Of a DNA stretch of 64,000 nucleotides, positions 34,462-44,589 are shown piece after piece. The stretch covers positions 65,608,593 through 65,672,592 of the forward strand of contig NC_073744.1 in the NCBI RefSeq assembly GCF_029784135.1. Direction: 5' to 3'. The stretch is from Toxorhynchites rutilus septentrionalis. Its lineage: Eukaryota; Arthropoda; Insecta; Diptera; Culicidae. The notes beneath the pieces were generated by a model. The model worked only from the letters and a program-made list of their open reading frames with translations, searched no databases and had not been told where the DNA came from. Within the stretch, counting starts at the first letter, position 1. The number at the start of each line of letters is the position of its first letter. Made by a program: the position numbers and the translations under genes.

Positions 34462-35675
34462 TTGTCACACAACATGCTGTCCCCGGATGAAATAGAGGCC
34501 ATCAAGTTGGAAGTGCAACGAGAACTGCGTGGAGAGAGTGGAAGATTGAGCGATATGTCGAGAAGGAGCTCTGCTAGGCTGAGTGCATTGTTCGCTAGTG
34601 AAAGGCGCGAATCTATTGCACCACCACCGGATCCAGTGGATGAGCCTAGATAACAAGAGCCGGCAGAGGATCAACAACGAGGTCAACTAAAGAACGAATT
34701 GGCTTTCCACATGAATGTTGCAGTGACCCAGTTTTACGGAACGGACCCCCTTAACTCGACACAAGATTCCGAAGTTGCAGTATTCCCACCGACTGAAGAG
34801 TGCCGTCCAAGTACTCGACCAGGAAGTTCTACCTGTGTACCTGGAAGTGGTAGAGAGCCTAGAGGAGCTGCAATTTATCGTTTATTGTGGAACTGACGAT
34901 AGACAGAACCGCGTACTCTCCAAAAAACCGAAACCTGCTTGGATGAGACGCCTGGAAGGTCGTATCCAAACGCTCCGAGTAAGAATGGGTCGACTAACGC
35001 AGTACAAGAGGGGAAGTCGATCGCGAAAGCTGATTCGTGGAGTTGCTGAAATTGCGAAGCCGGCAGAGCTCTCTGATCTTAATGAAAACCGCATCATTGA
35101 GATCCTCGACACCCATGTACAACGGCTGAGTGCTCTATCAAAAAGGTTAAGACGTTATACGGAATGTACGAAAAGGCATGCTGATAATCGTATGTTCAGT
35201 ATGAACAAAAGGGAGTTCTACAGCCGCATCAAAAAGAAACGCAATAATTACGATGGTGGTCTTCCTGAGATTGACGAAGTTACCCAGTTTTGGTCAGGCT
35301 TATGGGAGAACCCTATTCAACACCGAAGTAACAGGGCAGAAGTAGAGGAATATGGAAATGGACTTGAAGCAATGCCTGCCGTTATAGTAACCGCCCATGA
35401 TATCAACGAAGCCATTCGATATTCCAGGAATTGGGCTGCGCCAGGACCAGATTTCGTGCACAATTTCTGGTACAAAAAGTTTTCTTCAACTCATGGATGA
35501 ATGGCAGAGTGCTTCAATAAGGTATTAGAAAATCCCCAAACAACCGGAGTTCGTGACCAGGGGAATTACTCATCTGATGCCAAAGGATCAAGACACAGCG
35601 AATGCGGCGAAGTACAGGCCAATAACATGTCTCACGAGCCTGTACAAGCTTCTTACGTCGGTGATTAATAAAAAT
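34462..35675 (+). pseudogene. Dong-like ORF, N-terminal part and RT start
   Basis: ATG at 34462 gives an acidic-basic leader (MSHNMLSPDEIEAIKLEVQR), a TAA stop at 34651-34653, continued in frame, then a shift into the frame 34775-35500. This holds RLEGRIQTLRVRMGRL, FYSRIKKKRNNY and RNWAAPGPDFVHNFWYKKF, the segment before RT domain 1. Another frame change near 35495 leads to HLMPKDQDTANAAKYRPITC, the first RT motif. The frame is cut after SVINK by the insertion at 35676. It is a defunct copy. Confidence 0.8.
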
Positions 35676-37564
35676 TATAGGAGGTTGTGTCCAAGATACG
35701 ACCGCATTGTTGACGTAGAACTACGCTGTTATTTTATATAAGTCGCTTGTTTATACCTTCGGATATTATTCTATAATGCTGTGAAAGTTTAGAAACAACT
35801 GCTTAGTAGAATAATCTCTGAAATGATTTTTTCATTGTAGAATCAGTTGACGATAATTGATTGATGATTCATTCTTGCCCTCGCAAAACAATCGTATGTC
35901 GCAATTTATTTCATGTCAATGCATTGAAAATTTACCTCGAAGACTATTCCAGTGGCCTTTTTCGAAATTGACATAGACTCGGCTACAGTCGATTATATAC
36001 ATGTTGCACTAGCACCATTATTCCATATCTCATTACTACATCAATATATCTTTGGCACCGCATGTGAACAACAACAATGACAACACTTGCAAGTATCAAA
36101 TATCATGCTACATGTTATTTAGTATTGCCTCAAAGGAATCGCAACTCTAGATATCGTTCGTACAAACTAAGCGTAAACCAAGCGCCAAACAAGCGTTCAC
36201 CATAGCATGCATACAGAGCCATTGGTGGCTTGAAACTACTAGCAATATAAACATTTCTCATCATTTTGCGCTATTCTCAAAAGAAACACTTCTGTTAATA
36301 TTACTGGCCTCGAAAAGAGTTGCATTACTTTCTCATGCTCGAGAGAAGCGCAGCTGTCACCCTTAGTGGAGGAAGTTTTGCTACTGGCAAGCGAAACCTA
36401 ATCACATACAAAATTCCAGAACATTTACTTTCTTGATGACTAAACAAGAGAAATAAACTCTTTTTGTTAATAACAACCTCGAAAACAGTAGCAATGCTTC
36501 ATTATGATCAATATTAGCGCAAATGCAATCCTAGTTGAAAGCAGTTTTGCGACTGGCACGCGAACCCATTCCAGTAAGACATTCAAGATGCTTGGTATTC
36601 TCAAATAATTTTTTGGTGCACAACCTTAACGTCTATTTCGCCATAACGTCAGTTTAATGCATTGATGCATTCTCAAAGGCACTAACGAAGCCCTTATGAA
36701 GACGGAAAATAAACAATGTTAATTGCTTGGAAAAAGACTGAATTATGCCACACAGCTTGTACTCTGCTGTAACACCCATCGATGCGAATTCGCTTATGAG
36801 TTTGTCAAGAGCGACCGCCTTCGCCACCAGCGGGGGGAGCTTGATTTTGGTTGCTGCCTGGGTAACGGCGTTTACATTTTCGATCGACGCGCCGAAATCG
36901 CTTACTTCGCTGTTGTTCGGTGCGGTGTCACATTCGCGAAGGCTCGGTTCAGTGCGAGCGCTTTTCACTGCACCAACACCGCGTGCATCATTAGATGACG
37001 CTTACCTCGAAATTTTATTTCGAATAACGCGAAAAACGAACAGAAAAACCAAACGACGATATCCAAGTAGGATTACCACTGGTGGGGTCCAATCGTAGAT
37101 CGAAGCGCAGCGAAAGCAAAGTGAACTGGATTACTCAACAGTCCGATGCCGAATGAAAGTTTGCCTCAGTGAGATCCACTGTTTATACTCTAGGCAAGTA
37201 TTCCCGTCATTCTTCTTCTTTTCCTTTGTTCACGGAGACTTTAAATCCTACGATTTCCCCTCCGTTGGTCGTCGATAAGATGCTCGTTATTGATAGCTCT
37301 GTTCGGGAAAGCACTCAATTGGACAGAACAAATGTATGGGAAAATAGAAACACTTAAAGTTTTCATGAATTTTAACCATTTACTAACCAGGGGATTCTAA
37401 TGTATGGCATATTAAACAAATCTTACGGAATTTCCGATTCGTTTAGTATGTAAACCGCCAAAATTCGTTCGCGGCAAAAATAGTAATTAACGTTAACTTT
37501 ATTTCATAAAAACGTGACCTGTTTTCTGATTTGGCACCCTTAATGAAAGACTTACTTCTACGTC
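35676..37564 (+). repeat. Palindrome-ended repeat, copy 3 (long form)
   Basis: Begins with TTATAGGAGGTTGTGTCCAA directly after an A-run and ends with the damaged palindrome near 37549-37564, followed by AAAAA. It cuts the Dong-like reading frame between SVINK and IQNHC, so it is younger than that element. It is closely similar to 59831-61825 over the whole length, but lacks about 110 bases near 37020 that the other copy has. The - strand of 36654-37230 looks like a small gene unit (see copy 7). Confidence 0.82.
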
Positions 37565-39524
37565 AAAAAGATACAAAACCATTGCGATGATAACGAAATA
37601 TTAACAGAAGAACAGAAAGGCTGTAAACAGAACACGCGGGGCTGCAAAGTTCAAGTCGTTATCGATGCAGTCATCGTCGGACAAGCAAGCCGAAACAGAA
37701 GGAACCTGAGTATGGCGTACATTGACTATAAAAAAGCATACGACTCAGTACCGCATACGTACCTGATAAAGGTACTAAAAATGTACAAGATACATGATGG
37801 CGTCATCAGGTTTATGGAACACGCAATGGTAAACTGGAGCACCTCGCTTAGTATCACCGACGGAACAACTATATTGAGATCCAGAACTCTCAATATTCGC
37901 AGGGGAATATTCCAAGGTGACACATTCAGTCCTTTGTGGTTTTGCCTTGCGATGAACCCCTTGAGCAGAGCACTCAACCGAAGCAGCCATGGCTACCATA
38001 TCAACAGAACAACGACAATAAACCATACCTTCTATATGGACGACTTGAAACTGTTTGCGGAATCAACAGAAGCGCTACATAGTCTTCTACAGTGTGTTAG
38101 CGACTTTAGTTCCGATGTGCGGATGGAACTAGGAATCGAAAAGTGTAAGGCAGTACAGCTCCACCGTGGACAATTGGTGGAGACTGAAGGATTCCGCATT
38201 AAGGAGAGTGAAGTGATTCAAGATTTGGTGGAAGGCGAATCCTATAAGTACCTGGGATTTCTGCAATTGAAAGGGGTTTGTCACACAAAAATCAAGAAGG
38301 AACTCCAGGAACAATTCTTGATCAGAATCAACCAGGTTTTGAAAACAAACCTTTGCGGTGGTAAAAAAAATCAAAGCCGTCAATACGTTTGCCGTTCCTT
38401 TACTCACGTACAGTTTCGGGGTGCTGAAGTGGACGAAAACCGATTTAGAACCAATAGAAAGAGCAATGAGAGTGACGTTCACAAAGCACCGTATGCACCA
38501 TCCAAGATCGTCCATAGAAAGATTCACCTTGCCACGTGTTGAAGGAGGAAGAGGTGTCACTGACATTAGAGTGCTTTGCAGTTCCCAGATCCAGCAGTTG
38601 CGGAGTTACTTCGTGGAAAGTCAGACCCGTCACGATATCTATCGCGCTGTCTGTGAAGCGGACCGTGGATTCAGTGCCCTGCATCTGGCGCAGGAGCAGT
38701 ACGAACTTAGCTGCAATTTGCAGACCATAGAAGAAAAAATAACATCATGGAAGCAAAAGGAACTTCATGGGACGCACCCCCATCGTTTAGAGCAAGCGCA
38801 TATCGACAAAGTATTATCGAACACGTGGCTGGGGCGAGGTGAACTCTTTTCTGAAACAGAAGGGTTTATGGTAGCCATCCAGGGCCGGATAATAGCGACT
38901 AAAAACTACCGGAAGTACATCTTGCATAAAAACGTTGTTGACTGTTGCAGAAAGTGCAATAAAGTAGAAGAGACGATTGAACACGTCATAGCCGGCTGTG
39001 GAGCGCTAGCCGAATCAGCTTATCTCAATCGTCACAACTCGGTTGCCAAGATTGTTCATCAACAGCTAGCATCAAAACGCAACTTGGTAAATCAGTTGGT
39101 ACCCTACTACAAGTATATTCTGGATCCGGTTTTGGAAAATAGCTGCTACAAGTTGTACTGGGATCGCGAGATTATTACGGATGTCCGATTACCAGCTAAT
39201 CGCCCTGATATTGTGGTCTACGATAAAAATAAGAAAGAAGTGCTGATAATAGACATTGCAATACCGTTAGACCACAATCTACAATCTACGTTTGCTACCA
39301 AGATAACCAAGTATCACGACTTGGCAGAAGAACTAAAACAAATGAGGCATTTGAAAGGCATCCGTATTATACCAGTAGTGATCTCTGCTACTGGTTTAGT
39401 TCCACACTCTCTTACGCAGTCATTGGAGGAGCAGCAAGTAAAAGAGCAGCTTGCGGTTATGCAGAAAGCGGAGATTCTTGGAACGTGTAACATAGTGCGA
39501 CGATTCCTGAATCACCATAATTAG
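37565..39524 (+). pseudogene. Dong-like ORF, RT and restriction-like endonuclease
   Basis: RT motif A is AYIDYKKAYDSVPH (about 37712-37755), motif B RRGIFQGDTFSPLWF (about 37895-37945), motif C FYMDDLKLF (about 38032-38060). After a one-base shift in an A8 run near 38360 the frame continues as KIKAVNTFAVPLLTYSFGVL. The endonuclease shows a CCHC knuckle (CRKCNKVEETIEHVIAGC, about 38945-39000) and the PD-(D/E)XK-like block NRPDIVVYDKNKKEVLIIDI (about 39197-39256). This combination is diagnostic of R4/Dong-type elements. The C-terminal frame is open to TAG at 39522-39524. Confidence 0.88.
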
Positions 39525-39562
39525 AACACGATAATTGTGCAGACACTATTATAAAGAGAAAA

Positions 39563-40145
39563 AAAAATCGAGGGGTTGTATCCGAGACATGACCGCTTAG
39601 GACGTAGGACTAAGTAATCTTTTTTTTTAATTTTTTGGTTTATCATTAAGGATATTATTTGCGAATACGACGAAGGTTCATAAATAACTCTTTAGTAAAA
39701 AGTTCCGGGGAACCTGGAGAGGTGTACTGGCTTGCGTGGTTTTGTAGAATCATTTCTTAAAGCAACGATTCTTTCTTGCCATAGCACGCATTGCACTGGG
39801 TATTTAACAAGAAGCGTCTTCCGTTCATCGCCATTCAACAAGCATCAAACACGCGTCTAACAGATGCACACAGTTGCAGCAATAAAAATGAATCATGAAA
39901 CGCGAAAATGACCTTTATGAAAAATCGATTCTCGATTCTCGGTCAAAACCGTCAACAGAACCGTATTGCATCAGAACATGTCGTTGCGCACGAGAACAAA
40001 TACGAATGGCAACTTAAAGTCTCGAAGGTGTGCTATTCACATGTACTGCTAGCGTTCACAGCTCGAGGGTAAAACATGAAACACAAAACGAGCAGAATAA
40101 GCGACCATTGATGCAATACTTATACGCTAGCGACAGCCCAAAAAG
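39563..40145 (+). repeat. Palindrome-ended repeat, copy 4 (left end only) and unassigned DNA
   Basis: 39563-39890 starts TCGAGGGGTTGTATCCGAGA after an A9 run and follows copy 1 (4250-4610) closely, through CATCAAACACGCGTCTAACA and GATGCACACAGTTGCAGC. After about 39890 the similarity stops and no terminal palindrome is seen before the copia element at 40146. The remaining 255 bases are not recognised. Confidence 0.65.
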
Positions 40146-40323
40146 TGTCAACAAGCAAACCAATCGTAGTTACCATGTATTACTAAGTACTAGAATAAAA
40201 TCATATTGAATTATATTGTCAACCGAACAAGTCGTCTTTCCTTTGTACTCTGTAATCAAGACAGGTTATGGGCTCAGATAACCCGTAACCCGGAGACGAA
40301 CATTGTTGATTGAAAAAAAAAAA

Positions 40324-41805
40324 ATGCAAGCGGAAACTCAAAAAGTATATTTTTTCGATGGGAAGAATTTCCCGAATTGGAGTTTTCGTATGGAGACATT
40401 ACTGGAGGAGAAGCAGTTGATTGATTGCATCCGGAGAGAAGCGGACGAAATTGCGGAGTTCCGGGAGCCAGACACGGCTTCGGAGCAGGTAAAGGCTCAA
40501 AAGGGAACCAAATTGGCGGAGCGGAAATTGCAAGAAGCAAAATGCAAGTCGTTGTTGGTGGAAAAGATCGCGGATTCACAGCTGGAGTACATCAAGGGTA
40601 AATCCACTCCGAAGGCGATCTGGACAACGTTGCAGAATCTTTTTGCGAAGAAGGGGATTTCCGGCCAATTCTATCTTCTCAAGCAGCTGGCTGTGATGAA
40701 GTACGTTGAAACGGATCCGATGGAGGAGCACTTGCTACGATTCGAACGGATTATCAGGGAGTTGGCCACCGCGGATATAGTCATGCCCGATCGGCTGGTT
40801 GTATTCAATTTGCTGCAAACCATGCCAAGGACATTTCAACAGTTGGTGACGGTGCTAAAAACTCTTCCGCCGGAGCAATGCACTCTGGATTTCGTCAAGG
40901 CCAGACTATTGAGCGAAAGTGTCAAGCGGAAGAACAACGGGGAGTCGGACGTAACGCTGAACAGCGAGTCGGCCTTCTACGGAGAGCGATTCAAGATCAA
41001 GTGTTTCTCTTGCGGAAAAGTGGGTCATAAGAAGTCAAACTGTCCCACGACAAAGGAAACGAATCATCGAAGGACCGGAAAACTAAAGAAAAAGGAAAAG
41101 GCCAATTTTGCTGGTTCTGAAGTGGCGTTCGTATCAGAATCAGGAAGTGCTGCGAAGAAAGAAGGCGGGAATTCGAACCAGTTTAAGTGGATTCTCGATT
41201 CAGGTGCATCGGAACACATGGTTCAGACTAAGAACTGTCTACGAAACATTGTGAAGCTTGAGGAGCCTGTACCAATCGTTGTCGCTTCTGGGAAAGTAGT
41301 GTACAGTCATCACTCTGGAACGATCGAGATGGTGTCGATCGTGGGCGAACGTCGAATTAACAGCGTGGTGAACGATGTCCTTTATGTGCTGGAACTACAG
41401 TACAATTTGTTTTCCATTCGGCGCGTGAGCAAGCTTGGAATGCGTGTAACGTTTAAAAACAATATTGTGGAGATCAAACGAGGCAACGAGGTGGTTGCTA
41501 CTGGGAAACTTACTGGACAGCTGTATATGTTAAATGCAATCTTCAAGAATGGACCAGAAGAGGCGTTGGCAGTTCTACCGGTGAACGAGTATGAGCTGTG
41601 GCATCGGAGATTCGGTCACATTGGCAAGAGTGGCCTGAAGATGTTGGTTCGGAACAACATGGTCAACGGAATGGTTCTCAAGAAGGACGCATTTAAGGAC
41701 ACCGAATTATGCGAACCTTGTGTGCTGGGATGCGAGACAACCATTTGGAAACGTTCCGATTCCAAGATCCAACAGACCATTGGAGCTGGTGCACAGCGAC
41801 GTTAG
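40324..41805 (+). pseudogene. Copia gag, protease and integrase N-terminus
   Basis: ATG 40324 (MQAETQKVYFFDGKNFPNW) starts a copia gag of the UBN2/DUF4219 type. The nucleocapsid knuckle CFSCGKVGHKKSNC is at about 41011-41052. The protease has ILDSGASEHMV near 41192-41225. The integrase zinc domain includes ELWHRRFGHIGKSGLK and CEPCVLG (about 41592-41730). The frame then shifts at about 41728-41745 (GCETTIWKRS is the wrong frame), where the expected basic K-R-x-x segment has lost a base, ending at a TAG near 41803. Confidence 0.92.
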
Positions 41806-42605
41806 CGGACCTTTCACCCCTGCGGCCTGGAATGGTAAAAGATTCTTTGTTACATTCACCGATGATTTTACCCATTTCAGTGCCGTATGCATCCTAGCGT
41901 CGAAGGATGAGGTACTGGAAGCTTTCAAATACTATTCAAGCATGGCTGAGGGACACTTTGACAGCAAGATCGGTCGCCTCAGGTGCGGAGAGTATGTGAA
42001 TAGCGAATTCGGGCAGTACTGTAGAGATCACGGGGTGCTGATGGAGAATACCATTCCATATACGCCACAGCAGAATGGCGTGAGCGAACGTCTTAATAGG
42101 ACGATTCTGGACAAAGCAAGGGCGATGGTGGAGGATTCGAATATGCCGAAGAAGCTCTGGTGCGAGGTGGTTCAATCATGAGATGTGGTTCGGACACAAA
42201 CCGGATGTGTCAAAACTTCGGATCTGGGGTAGCAAGTCCTATATTTTCATTCCCAAAGAGAAGCGATCTAAGTTGGATGCACGTAGCCAGGTATGTTACT
42301 TCGTAGGCTACGGGTTAAACGGTTATCGGCTGTGGGATGGTCACAAGAAGAAGGATTATCTTGCACGGGACGTCATCGTGAATGAGATGAAGTATTCGGC
42401 CACTAGCGATAAAGTGGAGCAAAGTAACCAAGAAGAGGAGCAATTTTGGACTCCACCAGAACCACGGATGAAGGAATCAAATGAACCGGTAATCGAGCCG
42501 ATAATTCCAGCTGAACCAGAGATCGAAGAACAAATCGGTGAACCGATAGGCGATCCTGAAGATAACAGTGATGGGTTCGTTTCGCTGGACGATAATTCAA
42601 GCTGA
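41745..42605 (+). pseudogene. Copia integrase core and linker
   Basis: Integrase core: LVHSDVSGPFTPAAWNGKRF (first Asp), then FTDDFTHFSAVC, and ENTIPYTPQQNGVSERLNRT (Glu region), about 41785-42100. At about 42174 the frame stops because an internal segment is missing: WCEVVQS runs directly into the E-MWFGHKPDVSKLRIWGSK block that in other copia elements comes some 20 residues later. The frame resumes at 42183 and ends at 42605 with NSS then stop, because of a 90-base tandem duplication. Confidence 0.88.
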
Positions 42606-42690
42606 ACCAGAGATTGAAGAGCAAATCGGTGAACCGATAGGCGATCCTGAATATAACAGTGATTGGTTCGTTTCGCTGGACGATGAAGAA
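42505..42690 (+). repeat. Tandem duplication of about 92 bp inside copia
   Basis: Two adjacent copies contain GCTGAACCAGAGAT, GAAGAACAAATCGGTGAACC (GAAGAGCAAATCGG in the second), CGATAGGCGATCCTGAA and GGTTCGTTTCGCTGGACGAT. The length is not a multiple of three, so it breaks the gag-pol frame between integrase and RT. A few point differences between the two copies show it is not an assembly copy. Confidence 0.85.
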
Positions 42691-44348
42691 AAAGTCGAAC
42701 CTAGAAGAAGCACACGTGTACGTAAGTCTCCGACCAGGCTGAACTACCATTCTTGTCTGGCGTATGCGTTGAATGCAGAAAACTATGTGCAGGACTTGCC
42801 AGATAATGTTGAAGAAATGAAGTCAAGGGATGACTGGCCACAGTGGCGCAAAGCCATCGAGGACGAGTTGAATTCGCTAGCTGAGAACAACACTTGGGAA
42901 CTCGTAGATCTACCGGTAGGAAGAAAGGCTGTGGATTGTAAATGGGTCTTCAAGTTGAAGCAAAAACCAGATGGAACTATCGACAAATATAAAGCAAGAT
43001 TAGTTGCCAAGGGTTTCACGCAGCGGTACGGATATGATTATACCGAGACCTACGCGCCTGTGGTGAAAATGACCACGGTTCGTATGATGCTGGGATTGGC
43101 GAACCAGGAGAATTTGCTGATTCACCAGATGGATGTCCGAACGGTATTTTTGAATGGCAATCTATCGGAAGAGATCTTCATGCGCCAGCCTCGAGGATTT
43201 GAGGAGGGGAATAAGGTCTGCAAGTTGAACAAATCCATCTACGGTTTGAAGCAAGCTTCGAAGGCATGGAACGACCGATTCCACGAGTTTGTGTCCCGGA
43301 TGAAGTTCAAAAGGTGTGAAAGCGACAGTTGTCTATACTACCGTGAGCAAAATGGCGAGAAGTTTTTCCTGTTGTTATATGTGGACGACATCCTCGTAAT
43401 TTCCCGGAGTCTTTCTGTGATCGGTGTTATCAAGAAGCTACTGAAGTCGGAGTTTTCAATGCAAGACATGGGTGAAGCTGAAGTCTTCTTGGGCTTTAAA
43501 ATTGAACGAGATATACTGCGGGGACGTATGCGGCTAAGCCAAGAACATTACACCAGATCGGTTCTAAAGCGTTTCGGAATGGAACAGTGCAAACCAGTAT
43601 CAACTCCCATGGAAGCTGTACTTCAACTTCTGAAGAGCGAAGCCGAGGAAAGCTGAACAAGCCATACCGAGAGCTGCTAGGATGCCTAACTTATTTAATG
43701 GTCACGTCTCGTCCGGATATCAGTGCAGCGGTGAACTATTTCAGCCAGTTCCAGAGTAATCCGTCTAAAGAGCATTGGGTGCACGCCAAAAGGATGCTAC
43801 GTTATCTACGTGGGACAGCAGACCATGGATTAGTCTATGAGAGGTCATCGGTTCCCATTCGTCAGGTGGTTGGTTTTGCGTATTCAAACTGGGCTACTGA
43901 TGTGAATGATAGGCGTTCAGTTTCGGGAATCTTGTTCAAGCTGTATGGAGCTACGATTTGCTGGAGAACCAGAAAGCAAAGCACCGTATCGTTGTCATCG
44001 ACCGAAGCTGAATGTTCTGCTCTAGCTGACGCTGCTTGTGAAGCCATTCGGATTCAAAAGGTCCTGAATGAGTTGGGATTGCTAGAAGCAAAGCCGTCAT
44101 TAGTCTATGAAGATAACCAGTCGACCATTGCGATTATGAAGTCAACTGGACCTGCAAAACGACTGAAGCACACTGATGTTAAGATTAAATATGTAAGTGA
44201 GTGTGTAGCCAAGAAGAAGCTAGAAATTTGCTGTATTTCAACAAGCGATCAGCAAGCTGATCTGCTAACGAAAGGTTTGTCAGCGATACCGTTCCGGAAG
44301 CTTTGTTGTAATATCGGAATCTTTCCACAAACTCAGAGCAACAATTAG
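42640..44348 (+). pseudogene. Copia reverse transcriptase and RNase H
   Basis: RT starts with WELVDLPVGRKAVDCKWVFK and includes KARLVAKGFTQRYGYDYTET, MDVRTVFLNGNL (motif A, with Thr-Val where Thr-Ala is usual), SIYGLKQASKAWND and LLLYVDDILVIS (the YVDD active site, about 43372-43400). A frameshift at about 43605-43660 separates it from the C-terminal part: ELLGCLTYLMVTSRPDISAAV and the RNase H TVSLSSTEAECSALADA, YEDNQSTIAIMKS and HTDVKIKYVSE. In the first strand the usual DWAGD is NWATD, so an acidic active-site residue is altered. Stop near 44346. Confidence 0.92.
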
Positions 44349-44589
44349 TTTGAGGAGGGGTGTCAACAAGCAAACCAATCGTAGTTACCATGTATTACTA
44401 AGTACTAGAATAAAATCATATTGAATTATACTGTCAACCGAACAAGTCGTCTTTCCTTTGTACTCTGTAATCAAGACAAAAAGATACCACAGAGCCTAAT
44501 CCCCCTTTGGCATTCAAGAAGCCCGGGGGTAGGTGAATATTCCAGCTCAATGCTGAGAAGTGCCATAACTCTATATAATAATAATAATG

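Larger units (their letters stand above)
40146..44478 (+). mobile_element. Ty1/copia LTR retrotransposon, young insertion
   Basis: LTRs of 118 bp at 40146-40263 and 44361-44478 (TGTCAACAAGC to CAAGACA) differ at one base. The target duplication AAAAG is perfect (40141-40145 and 44479-44483). The primer-binding site after the 5' LTR, GGTTATGGGCTCAG, matches, with one mismatch, the complement of the anticodon region of initiator tRNA-Met, the half-tRNA primer known for Drosophila copia. A purine tract TTTGAGGAGGGG precedes the 3' LTR. Domain order gag, protease, integrase, RT, RNase H is that of copia. The internal frames carry several lesions despite the near-identical LTRs. Confidence 0.97.
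33804..44575 (+). mobile_element. Dong/R4-like non-LTR retrotransposon with two nested insertions
   Basis: The element starts right after (TAA)11 and appears to end right before (TAA)4. Subtracting the palindrome-ended repeat (35676-37564) and the block from 39563 to about 44483 leaves roughly 4 kb, the size of Dong/R4 elements. The protein has RT followed by a CCHC motif and a restriction-enzyme-like endonuclease, the R4/Dong/R2 layout, with no AP endonuclease. The 3' UTR piece 44484-44575 is assigned by position and by the TAA flank rather than by similarity. Confidence 0.75.

Noticed and set aside
38129..38566. 145-codon - strand open frame
   Set aside because: Antisense shadow of the Dong-like reverse transcriptase region.
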